DNA of 64,000 nucleotides from Ochromonas danica (GCA_015146655.1 VKHL01000015.1:175064-239063); one strand, 5' to 3'; counted from the first letter of the stretch, positions 45,586 through 59,805 are shown. Notes: generated by a model not told the origin, from the letters alone. Translations and numbers: made by a program.

Positions 45586-46542
45586 CTAATAATGGTCGTA
45601 GAAGACGTGGCCCAGTGTCAATCCTTCCGGCGGAGCAGGTTTAGCACAATTTGCATTTCTTCCTGGTGCTTCATGGACCAAAGCTTCTAACTCAGACATG
45701 CTAAACACTCCTCGTGCTGCCCACAAAGACGAGCCAATCAGATTGCGTACCATTTTGTACAAAGCAGACTCAAGAAAGACTTCAATGCGATAATACCCTT
45801 TGCCTTCATCAATATGATCAATAGAGTAGATCGTACGTATAGGATCATATTCAACAAACTTCTTCTCTTCATATTCTCGTTGAATAACTTCCGCTTTGTT
45901 AGCAAAAGATGAAAAGTTGTGTGTGCCCACGTAGAGCTGCAGGGAGTCGTGGAAGATATCCCAGTCAGCTTTATGGTAGAAGTGGCTGTAGTAGTTTCTT
46001 CGCAGAGGGTCTACATAGTCATGGGTGCAATACCGGTAGATGTATCGCTTGGCAATGGCCGAGCCGGTGGCGTGGAAGAGTTCGCCAGCGAGGACTTGTC
46101 GATGATCACCCCATGGCGCGGTCGTGATGTTGAAGACACGGATATTCGTAGGCAGCATGCGATTCAAAGAGAACTCTAAATGCTTGAAATCTGTCAAGAC
46201 CTCGTGGTCGAAGAGGTCGAAATGGAAAGCCTGGCCCTGTGCGTGCACGCCTTGATCCGTTCGAGAGGCGCCAGTCACTTTGATAGGGCGATTGAAGCGT
46301 TTGCTCAGACGTCGGTTAAGAGTGCCTTGGATAGTTCGAATGCGCTGTTGCGGCTGCTGCTGCCAGCCGAAATAGTTGCTGCCGTCGTAGCTCACCCGGC
46401 CAACATAGCGATGACGAGTCTGACCGTCACAGCAGAGCTGACTGTTCACTGCTTTGTCTACCAGTGAGAGTGAATCAATGTGAAAGGGCAAGAAAAGGAT
46501 TATATGGCAAGCTATGCAGAGCCATTGCAACAGTGATGTCAT
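45586..46542 (-). CDS. truA: tRNA pseudouridine synthase TruA, organelle-type
   Basis: A single-exon frame of 318 residues. The catalytic aspartate lies in ASRTDQGVHAQGQAFHF. Other TruA motifs are YVGRVSYDGSNYFGWQQQP at the N-terminus, RYIYRYCTHDYVDPLRRNYY, GTHNFSSFAN and the C-terminal YKMVRNLIGSSLWAARG. It isomerises uridines 38-40 of the tRNA anticodon arm. The first ~40 residues (LLQWLCIACHIILFLPF, then a polar stretch) are hydrophobic like a signal peptide, and the body resembles bacterial TruA more than eukaryotic Pus3/Pus1. Plastid or mitochondrial location is inferred. Confidence 0.92.
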   Translation of the reverse strand: MTSLLQWLCIACHIILFLPFHIDSLSLVDKAVNSQLCCDGQTRHRYVGRVSYDGSNYFGWQQQPQQRIRTIQGTLNRRLSKRFNRPIKVTGASRTDQGVHAQGQAFHFDLFDHEVLTDFKHLEFSLNRMLPTNIRVFNITTAPWGDHRQVLAGELFHATGSAIAKRYIYRYCTHDYVDPLRRNYYSHFYHKADWDIFHDSLQLYVGTHNFSSFANKAEVIQREYEEKKFVEYDPIRTIYSIDHIDEGKGYYRIEVFLESALYKMVRNLIGSSLWAARGVFSMSELEALVHEAPGRNANCAKPAPPEGLTLGHVFYDHY

Positions 46543-46787
46543 CCTATTTATGTGGAGCAGCTACAGCACAGTGTGGTGGAAGAGGTTAAGATATTATTGT
46601 GGTGCGAGGGGATAGCCTGTGGCACACCACACACTCCTCCACATAAATTAGACGAGTCTAGATCTAATGCTCATGCTGTGTGAACTGTAAGGTAAAGTGT
46701 TCTACAGTCAAGCACTCTTTAGAAGAGGCTTGTGTGGAACCCTTAGCTAAACTCTGTAATAATTCTCCTAACAAAGTAAAACTACGA

Positions 46788-48341
<1,554 letters not shown>

Positions 48342-48484
48342 CAATAAACAAACTATCAATCACTATCTATCAATCACTCTTCTCTCTGGTCGACAACCAC
48401 TTGTGCTTTATATTGTTAGATTGTCCCCGCCTGTCAAGGCTCCCACCAGCGAAGTTTACTGCACCTGCCAGTGAGATTCAGTCC

Positions 48485-48712
48485 CTTGGGACTAAATTTA
48501 ATGAATAGGAGCCTGTTCAAACCCTTTTGCCTTCCAACATTTTTAATATCTTAAATATTATCATATTAGCTATGTTATGTTATGTTATGTTATGTTATGT
48601 TATGTTATGTTATGCTATGTTACGTGCTACATTGGAACTAAATTAAGTGTTCACCTTCCAACAATTTTAATATAATTATATTACAGTAGACTAGCTAAGC
48701 TATGTTATGGCA
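48485..48712. repeat. Diverged direct duplication flanking a (TATGT)n array
   Basis: Two related blocks, about 48485-48579 and 48630-48710, share GGRACTAAATT, CCTTCCAACA, TTTTAATAT and GCTATGTTATG in the same order. Between them lie ten pentanucleotide units (48571-48620, one reading TATGC). The right block abuts the stop codon of the EF-hand gene at 48713. No coding capacity. Confidence 0.7.
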
Positions 48713-51700
48713 TTAGCTTACAGTGGCATTGAAGCGAACCCTGGCTTTCAAGCTACTATCACCATATCCAGTCTGACTCTGTGCATAGCTGGCAAGGGGC
48801 TTAAGGTCTCTGCCTCCTGTTGTCTGCAATAACATATTTCGACGGTTAGCAGCAGCATCGCGACTGCTCTGACCTTGTGTTGCATTGACTCGCATCGCTG
48901 CAGATGGCGGAGAGTCATCTGATAGGGCGGAAGAAGACGACCGAGTCGTGTCATTATACGATCGACCAAAAGCCATGCTGTGCTTATGTTTCCCTTGTGC
49001 CTTGGAAAATCGACTGGCTATCTCGTCTTTCTGCACACTGCTGGATTGAACTGCAGGGCTCCGGGAGATTCTACTTGCACTGCTTGGTCGATTGCTCGCG
49101 GACGACACACTGCGATCGTCATCAAAGCCATAGAACTTCTTGTTCAACGTGACAGACTGCGTCTTGACGGGATCTTCTCGACCTCTACTCGCACTAGCCG
49201 ATCGACCGTTGACCTGCAAAGAAGGAGAAGATGATGTGGTTGGCCTCTGGCTGAGCACATTTTCCTTTGCGTATTCTGCTCTCAACTGCCGCACATCTGG
49301 ATGATTCTGTAATTCTCTTAATCGTGTGTTGACTTCTTTCGGATCAAGGACGAGCTCGCAAAAGAGCATGTAATCTAGTAACAACAACTCTCCACGAGAA
49401 TTGGTTGGCTGGCGTGCACCACGTTGAGCGGAGTGCTTCACTGTAAAGAATTCGATGATATCCTCCCATTCCGACTTCGACAAGATCAATTCCTCAGAGC
49501 CAATCAGCTGCTTCACTTGTTTTTGTGCGACATTCTCATCTTCCGCCTTGGCCTTGCTACCCATGAGAACAGCCACGGCAAGACAGAAATCTCTTGCAGA
49601 GACAAGATTGCTTTCGTTTGGATCAAAAGTGTGGAAGACTCTCAACATGTCCATCCACGCTTCTTCTAAATGCTGCTTGTTGAGAATGAAGTTCTTCAGA
49701 CAAACATTCCGTCTGACAGCATGAAGCAGTCGTCTCGTGGCAGCATTGACAGGGTTTTTCTCTTTTTTGATGTTTGAAGAGGTCTTGACCTTGGCGCGTT
49801 TTGTTGTTTCCGCTTCCTGCGCGGCTTCATCTCCTTCTCCTTCCAGACCAGAAGACACGGGCTTTGTGGATGACGAGGATGACGAGTTGGCCAAGACGTA
49901 GGAGAGGATCTTCTTGTATTGAACAGGTCCAGATGGAGCAGGACCAACAAAGGGAGCAATGTCTCGAATGAGATCCAAAGACATCTTGACATTCAAACAG
50001 TTCAATGCAAGAATAAAATCTTGTAACGAGATCAGACCATTCTGATAGATATCAAAGCCTTGGAAGACACACTTCACATCATTAATCCATTCCATGGCAG
50101 TGCGCGTGCTAAGATCCAAGGAAGTGCTTCCTCCACTGCTATTCTTCCTGCTATTGCTCGTGTTGGCCGTCTTGTTCTCATAGCCTCGTGTTGACGGCCG
50201 CAACGAAACAGTTTGAGACCAAACTTTCCATATGAGTTCTTTCAGATGATTCAATGCATAGAGAGAGGCTTCTGAAAGATATGATGTTTGTTCAGATTCG
50301 TCATTTTCTTCATCGTATCTATCGCTTGTTGAAAGGCCTTCTTGCATTCTCAGGAGATCAAATAACAAGTAGATATTGATGAAATGAGCTTCTGGTTGGG
50401 GATCAGATGCATCAGCCAGGAAAAGCAAATCATCCTTTTGCACATGAATCCCCATGGAACGAAGAAGATAATCGAAAATGTCAATTTCCAACAACTTCTC
50501 TTGTCGTTGGCCAGTTGCATCGAGTGGATGTTTGGCTAATAGACTCATCGTGTTACTGTCCAAGTTGTTCATGTTGGAAAGAGCAACTTTTCTCTGTCCT
50601 CCAGAGCTCTTCTTCGACGATTGAAAGCCTTCATCTTCGGAGTCATCATCTTCCAAATGAGCCAAACTGATAGAGAAAGCCTCTAGTCTAGACACTACCT
50701 TTATTAAAGCCAAAGCAATCTGACTTGTTGCCTGAGAGCTTCTTGTCTGATTGTATTGTTTGCTTTTCTCCTTTTCTTGATCAGTGCTAGCTTCGACAGG
50801 AAGTGTTTGCAAGGCTTTCATCAATTGCCTGGCCAGCACAGGATGACGACTTGTCCACGCGCTTCTCTGTCTATTGAGCAATTGTAACAACTTCTTCGTA
50901 CTAACCACTCGCACGCGATTGATTTGATTGTCCAGCGGAAGGATGGCATCGTCCAAATCACTCGCAAAGCGACTGACACTGCCAGCAGCGGGTTTCTTGC
51001 CTTTCGAGCGGTTGAGATCGAGGAGAGCATGTTGGTCTAAATCCTGGCCAATCTCCATGAAGAGCAGGTCGAGATCTTCAGGGCGATAGATCACACTAAA
51101 CTCTCGTAGTAGTGCATTGAACTCTTTTAATGTTAAGATCAAGGACTGAGTGTCCGTGTGAAGAATCAACCATTTCCTCAATGGCAAGAGACTTTGACTC
51201 ACTTGCAAGTTATTCTGATCGGATGCATTTCGAATGATTTGTTGGACGATTGTCAAACCCGAGGAATGAATTGTGCTGTGCTGACCATTATCTTGTTGCA
51301 CACTAGCACACATTCCGCGTAGTTGCAGACAAAAGATTCGATATTCAATCTCACCAGCGCCTTCAATGCAAAGAGTCATGGCGAGTTCATTGATTTTCTC
51401 CTCCGCCAGTTGAGCGAAGAGAGTGGATCGATTGCAACAGATCAAGAAAGCACGTTGACTAATATACCCGCTGTTTAGTTCATCGAACGATTTGCATAAG
51501 AGTACGAACTCTTGTAAAGCCATTAGTGGGTAATGCATAGACTGAATCGTAGTATAAATGCTCTCATAGAGCTTGGGATTTGAGTCAATCCATGATCCAC
51601 AATGTCGTGCACAAAATGAGACGAAGGATTGATAATCCACACTGGGTAACGCAAACTCGCTGGTCTGATTGTATGAAGGATTGTTGCTTTGACTGTTCCA

Positions 51701-54700
51701 AAGGGTTCTCTTCTTGGAGGAAGTTGAGACGAGATGATCAGTCAGTCGCTTGGCTTGTAACTTCGCAATTCTCTCGGTATCCAGACAATCTAACAAGATC
51801 GCCTCCTCCTCAGGACTGAGATCGACATGCAGTTCTCGCAACACATACAAGAAGACTGCAGGGGGAATCTCATAAGAAACATCGCCAGTCGCACTTGCTC
51901 GACCTCCCGAGCGCTCCATGGACTGCTGATACGATTCCTTCAAGTTCGTGATCGTGCTGCTTTGTTCCTTGGCCTTAAGCTTAACCTTTTGCTGTGTACT
52001 GCGTTCAAGTAGCTCTTTCTTCAACCTTGCTAACCAATTACGACGCTGTTCCACGGTAACACCCATAGCACGGAGAATCTTGAAGACAATCTCTCGCTCT
52101 GATTGCGTCCAGTCGACTACTGTCTGCAGCAAAACAAGGACTAAACGCGCATAATCCAACAAACCTCCATATTCTTCAGCAGCACGCAGTAACTGTACAC
52201 GTTCATAACGCTGCAAGCGAAAACCACAATTGATTAACGCTGTTAGTATGGCAAAGCCATCCAACTCTCCCATCTAATTCACGCATTTCAGACATGAGAA
52301 ATACATTCACTCATTCAAGTTGATCCAGCATCTTACCTCGCGATTATCAGCGTTTTCAAAAGCATATTGTAACGTGATCAATGTCTTTCTGCGCGTTGAA
52401 GCTTTCATTGACTCCAGCTGCGAGAGCAAGACATCGATGAATTCAAACTCTTTCATTATCCAGGGCAGCTTCGGCACAATTGGCAAGCCTCCTTTCTCGT
52501 CCAACAGTTTGGCTAAAACTCGACTGAGCGTGTCAACAAAGCTGACATAGTCAATCATACTGTCTTCCGACAACACTCTCTCGCCATTGTCGTCTACCGC
52601 CCCTTCTCCCAAGACACCCTCTAATCCATGAGAAGACAGAAAGTCCCCAAAGCGACCTCTTCCAGCACTCTTATTGTAACCTGATAAAGACCCGGTTAAC
52701 TTGGCATCTCGGAAGGACTGGATATGATTGAGATTTGAAGAGGGATACGCAGCTTCTGCCTTTTCCTCCATCAACAGGAAAGGGCTTGCTAAGATAGAGT
52801 ACTCCTCACCAGAGAGCATGGCTCCTAACTCTCGTAAGGTCTGTTTGAACTCATAAAACGCCATCCAACCTTTCCCTTTAATATCTACTTCAATGAAGGG
52901 CTTGAGCAAGGTTTGATGAAGATTGCCACTCGCGCCTAACACACTTCGTCTGGAAAACACAAAACACAAAACCATCGATAAGATCAAACAGAGGAGCATA
53001 TCATCATGTCATAATATACCAAGCCATGCATGAAGAAGATTGGTAGCTTACTTATCAAAGGTGACGATAGCATCACAAAGCTCACGCAGGACAGCTTGGA
53101 ACTGCTTGCTGGAGGTCTTGTCTTGAGACTCCTCGTCCTCCTCGTCAGCCTCTTTTCTTCTTCTGAAGTTAGTTACAGTGCCAGATTTTCCTTGTTGTCT
53201 ACCTCGATTAGTCCCATCTTGGTAAGTGCGACTATAGGATCCTCGCAAGTTGTAGGCAATTGCTTGGACCATTTGACAAAACTCTTCGCAATTAATACCT
53301 CCTTTTCCATCACTAGCGAAGCCTGTTATTATCGTTGGACAGGTCAGTGTCATTCAAGCGTTTTGAAGAGAAGAGTTACCTGTTGCCAATACAGCCACTT
53401 CTTGATCAGACATCTGCAGCTTCACAAATGCGATGCAATTCTGTAATTGTGGAACAGTGATAAACTTATCTGTCAGGACTGACTCCCCTTTCTTGGAGTT
53501 AGCCAATCGATTTTGATCGCCAATATCCATCACTCTGGTCAAATCACATGATATGATGATCAGTTCCATTCCAAGACATCAAATCACTCAAACTTACTGG
53601 TTGATCAACGTCAGGATAGCATCGTCAGGCTTTGGATGAGAGGCCAACTCAAAGGCTAGTCTACGTTCACAGAGATTGGCCATGCTGTCGCCTTTGGGAT
53701 CAGAGGCGTCACCTGCAGAGAAGCTGTAGGTGCCCGCGCCGATGCCATGCACGCCTCCTGCCCGAGCCCTATCGAGACTCTTCGGGGGGTCTCTATCGGG
53801 TCCCCGACCCATCGTATCTAAGAGAAAAGCTTGATTCTCACTTTGACTAACGGACAAAGAGCCGCCAAGATGGCGTGGAGAAGGCTCAGGAAACGATGAC
53901 TTCTGACCAGGAGCGTAAGTATAGGCATGTGCTGCACGAGGTCCTAGCACCAATAAAGAGCATAAAACACTATCGTTACACTGGTACGATGTGCAGGCGT
54001 GTAATGTAGCTAGATACCTGTCACAAGAGGCGAGTCATACCGCGCTCTGTCGATTGCTGTCATAGATCTTCGCACAGACCAGGCTAGTTTGTCCAAAGGC
54101 AAATTCTGACCGCTTTTAGACCCATCTTTGATATTCCATTGCTCTTTAGCGGAGGCTCGAAGAAGTGGATCTTCGCCAAGCACCTCTTGTAGTTTACTGT
54201 AACGATATTTGAGATCTTCCAGTTGCTCGAAGAACTCGCCATCAAAGTTCCGCATTTCCTCTTTTAACCGCTGGTTCTCTTCTGCTAACTCTCGGAGCTT
54301 TTGAGTCTCAAAGTTTCGACTCGAGAAAGAGTCAGACGGTCTTGGAGGACGACCGCTGGTAGTTCTCTTATCAGAGTCCGGGATAGAATTACTGTCTTCC
54401 GCCCAGCTAGAGGACGGTCTGTCTGTGGATTGTGCAAGACTCTTTTGGCTTTCGATTTCATCTTCAGCAACAGGACTCAAAGCTGGCTTTGGCTTCAGCT
54501 CTGATGATGTTGGAGGAGATTCACCAGCTCGCAGTAAATCAGATCGAACATCAGTCAACACCTGGCGACTGCTCGCTGAAGAACGAGATCGACCTTCCAG
54601 TGACTCTCTCTCCCTCGGGCTGGGACTAGAGCTAGGGCTAGGACTGGGACTGACCAGCACAGAGCTGGTCTGGTAACTCATCCTCGCTGGAAGTTCACGA

Positions 54701-55752
54701 CTGGGCGACTGGTCATCGTCTTCTTCATCCCACAGGCCAGCATCCACAAGAAGATTCTGCACGTCGACCAATCCATGCTTGTTTCCGTACTCTTCTAAGA
54801 TTAGCTACAACATCAAAAGAACCATCGTGAGCGCTAGTAAACAACATGCATAGATACTGCAGAAATGAATGAATGTCGTACTCGCTGATCTGGCTTGGTG
54901 AGAGGGAAAAGCAAATCCGTCTGGAAGACTTCCGTCAGCTCCTCAATGGACACCCAGGTTTCGCCAGGGATGTAAAGATCATCTGCTAAGAGCAACTGAC
55001 GCAGTTCATGACCAGTCAATCCCGCATCCTCGCACTCTATTTCAGTCGAAACACAAGACGTGAGATTTCGCATTCACCAGACAATTACCACAAGATGAAC
55101 AATCCTCACTCAATTTAAGCTTTGCCAAGAACGTGACAAGTCGATCTGCCTCATAAGGCATCCCTTGATCTGATCGCTTATCGACTAATTTTGGTTTGAT
55201 TTTGCTGTTTTCCAGCGACGGCTTTGGTGGAGATTCCACGGGATGATATCCCAATCCATCCACACGAAGACTCTCAAACTCAGTGAGATGTTCGATCGAG
55301 TCGTTCTCAATGGATGTGTTTTCCTTTGGAGCTTTCTCTTTCTGTCTAGAGGAAGTGCTCACAGTGGAAGAAGAAGACAAAACGTTGGCATCGCTGCCTT
55401 CGCCTTTGCCTTTGCCGCGGCTGGTAAGCGGTTGTGTGGTCAAGAGGATTTTCCCTCGTTCAGTCGAAGTAATCTTGGTTCGCAGAGCGTTGATCTCTTC
55501 GTCGAGGTCTTGGTTTCTCTTCTTGACGAAAGTGGACAGGCGCTGGTGCACATCGGCCACACTGTGATGATGATGATGCTCCGCGGCTTTGCGACTGTGG
55601 CTGGCCACCTTGCTGTTATTTTCGGAGAGAGTGGATGCTGCTGTCGTATCGCGGGATGATGTCGTTGACGACGGCTTTGTCGATCTGCTCGTCCGCGTAG
55701 CAGAGGAAGCGGACGAAGGTCTCCTCGTGCTACTGCTGCTGGTGGATTTCAT
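48713..55752 (-). CDS. 2183-residue multi-EF-hand coiled-coil protein
   Basis: Eight exons (55752-55089, 55036-54882, 54804-54018, 53943-53598, 53534-53380, 53322-53052, 52949-52337, 52273-48713) splice with continuous frame; introns are 52-103 bp. The Ser/Arg-rich N-terminus leads to a coiled coil around residues 480-520 (EENQRLKEEMRNFDGEFFEQ, then LEDLKYRYSKL), a phrase resembling CEP290-type centrosomal proteins. A near-canonical EF-hand (SDGKGGINCEEF) sits near residue 705. Further degenerate hands follow, e.g. IKGKGWMAFYEFKQTL, DIYQNGLISLQDFILALN and DPNESNLVSARDFCLAV. The repeated EF-pair layout recalls EFCAB6, but identity is unproven. A calcium-responsive flagellar or centrosomal scaffold is inferred. 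Confidence 0.75.
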
Positions 55753-55829
55753 CGGCTCTCCTCTGCCCTCTCGTTCACCTCAAATACAAAGCTAATCTAA
55801 TCTTAGCACACGTTACCAAGACACAGGCG

Positions 55830-58715
55830 ATGGCTTTTCAATCGAATGCAATCAACACGTTGACTTTCAAAAACAACAAGAAACGGCTTACATCCGCCTG
55901 TTTCTCCTCCAATAAACTGTTTTTCCCTCCCTGGCAGTCGGTGGCGAGGGCGGGAAGGAGAAGAAAACAAACAAAGGCGAAGACTAGAAGACCATCCCAC
56001 CCTTCTTTTGCTTTTCCCTGGCTTGACGGTACTCTAGATAGAATGTTAGCTGATCAGCCATCGGGTGGTCGAACAGGTGGTGTCTATATCCCGCCTTTCA
56101 AATTGGCTCAACTCCACCAACTGCAGCAAGCAGATGCCGCGCGTGCTAACCAGGCAGACAGTGTGGACAACCAGAAGAAGACTTGGGAGGCGCTTAGAAA
56201 GAGTCTCAATGGTCTAATCAACAAAATCAACGTGGGCAACATCAAAAACATAATTCCCGAGCTCTTCTCAGAGAATCTCATTCGTGGTCGCGGTCTACTA
56301 GCCCGTGCGATTATGAAAGCTCAACTTGCTTCACCAGGATTTACTCATATCTATGCCAGTCTCATCGCCGTAATCAACACGAAGCTGCCAGAGATTGGCG
56401 AGCTGGTAGTCAAACGTGTGGTCTACGGCTTCAAGCGCGCGTACAAACGGCGAGACAAACTGTCAGCCATCGCACTGGCCAAGTTTATCGCGCATCTTGT
56501 CAATCACCAAGTAGCACATGAACTCTTAGCTTTGCAGTTACTGACTGTGCTGTTAGAGGAGCCAACAGATGATTCGGTGGAGATCGCCGTAGGGTTTGTC
56601 AAAGAGGTCGGCCAGCTGCTCGACCAGCTCAGCCCGCAAGGCGTCCATGCCATCTTTGAACGATTCCGCGGAATTTTACATGAAGGAGAGATTGACAAGC
56701 GTGTACAGTATACGATTGAAGGACTCTTTGCTATTCGCAAGTCAGGCTTTCGAGACTATCCAGCCATTCCCGAGGAATTGGACCTCGTCGAGCGAGAAGA
56801 CCAAATCACCTTCGAAATAGGATTAGATGATGATATCGACAAGGAGGAAATGCTTGACATCTTCCGTCCAGACCCAAAGTATCTTGAAAACGAGAAGTTA
56901 TGGGATGCTATTCGCGCGGAGATTTTAGGCGAAGTTGACGAGGAAGAAGAAGAGGAAGAAGAAGGAGGAGGAGGTGAACAAGAGAATGAGAATGGAGAAG
57001 GTGAAGAATCAGCTTTGGTTCCTATAGATAATAATAAGACACTCGATCTCACTGAGCAGGACCTGGTCAATCTGCGCCGCTCCATCTACCTCACAATCAT
57101 GAGCTCCATCTCTTACGAAGAATGCTGCCACAAACTTGTCAAGCTGAACATTCCCGATGGTTATGAGAAGGAGTTGTGTAACATGTTGGTAGAATGTTGC
57201 TCCAATGAGCGATCCTATCTGCGATATTACGGTCTTATGGGTCAGCGCTTCTGTACGATGCATCGCAAGTACCAAGAGGCCTTCGACAGCGTCTTTCTTG
57301 ATCAATACACCACCATTCACCGTCTGGAGACAAACAAATTGCGTAATGTGGCAAAGTTTTTCGCTCAATTGCTGGGCACAGATTCTCTTCCTTGGACGTG
57401 TTTCGAGTACATCAAGTTGAACGAGTACGACACGACCTCTTCTTCACGTATCTTCATCAAAGTGCTCTGTCAAGAACTAGCCGAGCATATGGGATTGCAA
57501 ACATTAAAGGATCGTTTCAGTGATGTCTATATGCAGGAAGTGTTCTCAGGAATCTTCCCCACTGACCAAGCACGCAACACGCGCTTTGCCATCAACTTCT
57601 TCACATCGATTGGTTTGGGTGGACTAACAGACGGCCTGCGCGAGCATTTGAAAAACGCCCCCAAGCTTCTGGCTATGCAGATGCAGCTTCAACAACAGCT
57701 GCATGAGGCTGAGGCGGAAAGTGATAGCGATAGCAGTGATAGTAGCAGTAGTAGCAGCAGTGGGTCTTCATCCTCCTCGTCCTCCTCCTCGGACAGCAGC
57801 AGTGATAGTGATAGTGACAGTGATAGCAGCACTTCGTCGTCATCCTCTTCTTCCTCGAGTGGCAGCGACAGCAGCTCCTCTTCCTCTTCTTCCTCCTCAG
57901 TCTCTGTTCAGAAGACCAAAACCAGAAAGACTGGCCGTTCATCACCTCCCGCGAAGATCCAAACACTTACTGCAGATACTGTGCGAGGGCTGCCCGATCG
58001 AAAAGCCTCAAGCAGCGACAGACCTCCTTCTCCTCTCTCTCCTCCCAGAAGGAGTGAACAATCTGCCATCAAGAGAAGAGGAGATTCGCGATCAGTCTCC
58101 CCGCCTCGAAGAGGTCGAACTTCTTCTCCTTCTCCTCCTCGTCAATCGAAGAGAAGCGTTCAAAATGAGGCCGCGAATGATGATGATCGCAGTGTCCCTC
58201 GCTCTCCTTCGCGCTCCCCTTCCCCACCCCGCCGACCTCTTTCTGATGCTTTGCCTGTTGAAAGGGCTGCTCGGAAACGCTCTGCTTCTAATTCTCCTCC
58301 TCGCAGAGAGACGAGAGGAAGAGAACGCTCATTGTCTGCATCCCCTCCAAGACGTCCAGCGGTAAACGAGTCTCAGCCCGCATCAACTCGTGTTCGAGAT
58401 GCAAGCGAAGAGCGAGATAGAAGAGGACGACGGGATGAACTGCGGCGCTCTGGTTCTCCTAAGGCTTCTTCTCCTCAATGGAAGAGGCAGCGCCGCTCTC
58501 CATCTCCGCGCAGGTTTGATCGTCGGGAAAACGGGAATGGTGGAAGAGAATATCGCGATGATAACACTCGTGATCGTGATGACAACAGAAAGCGAAGAAA
58601 TGACAGCAGAGATCGTTTCAATGGACGTCGTGAGGATAATCGCGGTCGAAGAGCAGATAGCCGAGAGCGCAGACGCCGCGATGACAGCAGATCGCCTCCT
58701 CGACGTGCACAATGA
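55830..58715 (+). CDS. CWC22: Pre-mRNA splicing factor CWC22
   Basis: An intronless frame of 961 residues. The diagnostic GGRTGGVYIPPFKLAQL lies at about residues 79-95. A MIF4G domain follows (~120-310: SLNGLINKINVGNIKNII, LIRGRGLLARAIMKAQLASP, VVYGFKRAYKRRDK), then an acidic linker and the MA3 domain (~410-530: LRRSIYLTIMSSISYEECCH). The C-terminal ~320 residues are poly-Ser/Asp followed by an RS-type tail rich in SPPRR. CWC22 binds eIF4A3 in the spliceosome and loads it for exon-junction complex assembly. The start is uncertain: ATG 55830 adds 71 odd, basic residues, and ATG 56043 (MLADQPSGG) begins right before the conserved part. Only 77 bp separate it from the divergent EF-hand gene. 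Confidence 0.92.
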   Translation: MAFQSNAINTLTFKNNKKRLTSACFSSNKLFFPPWQSVARAGRRRKQTKAKTRRPSHPSFAFPWLDGTLDRMLADQPSGGRTGGVYIPPFKLAQLHQLQQADAARANQADSVDNQKKTWEALRKSLNGLINKINVGNIKNIIPELFSENLIRGRGLLARAIMKAQLASPGFTHIYASLIAVINTKLPEIGELVVKRVVYGFKRAYKRRDKLSAIALAKFIAHLVNHQVAHELLALQLLTVLLEEPTDDSVEIAVGFVKEVGQLLDQLSPQGVHAIFERFRGILHEGEIDKRVQYTIEGLFAIRKSGFRDYPAIPEELDLVEREDQITFEIGLDDDIDKEEMLDIFRPDPKYLENEKLWDAIRAEILGEVDEEEEEEEEGGGGEQENENGEGEESALVPIDNNKTLDLTEQDLVNLRRSIYLTIMSSISYEECCHKLVKLNIPDGYEKELCNMLVECCSNERSYLRYYGLMGQRFCTMHRKYQEAFDSVFLDQYTTIHRLETNKLRNVAKFFAQLLGTDSLPWTCFEYIKLNEYDTTSSSRIFIKVLCQELAEHMGLQTLKDRFSDVYMQEVFSGIFPTDQARNTRFAINFFTSIGLGGLTDGLREHLKNAPKLLAMQMQLQQQLHEAEAESDSDSSDSSSSSSSGSSSSSSSSSDSSSDSDSDSDSSTSSSSSSSSSGSDSSSSSSSSSSVSVQKTKTRKTGRSSPPAKIQTLTADTVRGLPDRKASSSDRPPSPLSPPRRSEQSAIKRRGDSRSVSPPRRGRTSSPSPPRQSKRSVQNEAANDDDRSVPRSPSRSPSPPRRPLSDALPVERAARKRSASNSPPRRETRGRERSLSASPPRRPAVNESQPASTRVRDASEERDRRGRRDELRRSGSPKASSPQWKRQRRSPSPRRFDRRENGNGGREYRDDNTRDRDDNRKRRNDSRDRFNGRREDNRGRRADSRERRRRDDSRSPPRRAQ

Positions 58716-59403
58716 GAAGATGATGATTGAGCTGTTGGAGCTGATCGATGACAAACAAACAAGCCGCTAGTCCTCATCAGCTTCTAACAAGCACTGTACC
58801 TTGTTAGAGAAGTGGTTGAGCAGGAAGTGTAGACTAATGGACACGAACTCTCTGTAACAATTGATTATCCGCCATGCACTTTGTCTGTCTCGATTAGAAC
58901 GATCTCTGTTGTTGTTGTCGTTGGTGAATACATTGCAATTGAAATGAAGAACACATCTAACAGTGATATTAAATTATTCTTTCATCCCTGCCTCCAAACA
59001 AAGGCGAGTAGTTCAATTAGAGTTATCATTTGTTTGTTTCAAGGGATCAAAGCACGTAAATTCAAACCAATAAAAAGCCATGACAAGCATCTGAACGAAA
59101 TAAAAAGTAGACTAGACTAGGACATATTAGACTGTAGGGCGACGCGAGCTTTCTGCGTCCATTTTTTCCACATCACATCCATGCAAAGCATCTAGCACTA
59201 TTCTATGAACCTAAGCATATATAATACACAATATAAAATATCTTAAACAATGGAAATTAAAAATCACGAGCTAGCCATGTGAAGAATAATAGCCGAAAAG
59301 CACATTATACAAACAAACACGAGTTAGTTATTCCAGTATGATGTACAAGACCTTCTAGGCGAATAAGAACGATACATATCAGCTTAAAAGCTTTCCTCTT
59401 TGT
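58716..59403. other. Convergent gap, about 690 bp, AT-rich
   Basis: Tail-to-tail region between CWC22 and the RRM gene. It contains AT-rich sequence and CCAATAAAAAG near 59070, a possible plus-strand polyadenylation signal. Nothing else is supported. Confidence 0.45.
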
Positions 59404-59773
59404 TCATGCAAAACTATGCAAGCGACTTTCTTCTCTTTGTTTATAAGCGATGCGAGAAGGGGCAGCGGGTGGAAAGAGTCGCGCTTCAAAATCCGATTCT
59501 TGCTGGGCAATGCACCACGGCATTGAAGAGGATTTAGCAATGGAACCAATCGTCCCATTGCTGGAATGCTGAGAAAACGTTTCCAAGCTTAACATCGTGT
59601 CTAAACTGCCACAAGATAGATGACGATCGGCAATCACAGGGGAAGACATCAAGGAACTACCACTCTGAATGCTACTGTCACTTCTCGAAGTATGAGGATA
59701 ATAAAACGAATCATTGGAAGACCAAAACTGCTGCTCAAAAGCATGATCACGAGATTCTATTACAGGATTTCTC

Positions 59774-59805
<32 letters not shown>

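Noticed and set aside
53594-54771. Several separate small genes instead of one EF-hand gene between 48713 and 55752
   Set aside because: All seven junctions have GT-AG sites and keep frame; only the first and last pieces have natural start and stop, so a single eight-exon gene is better.
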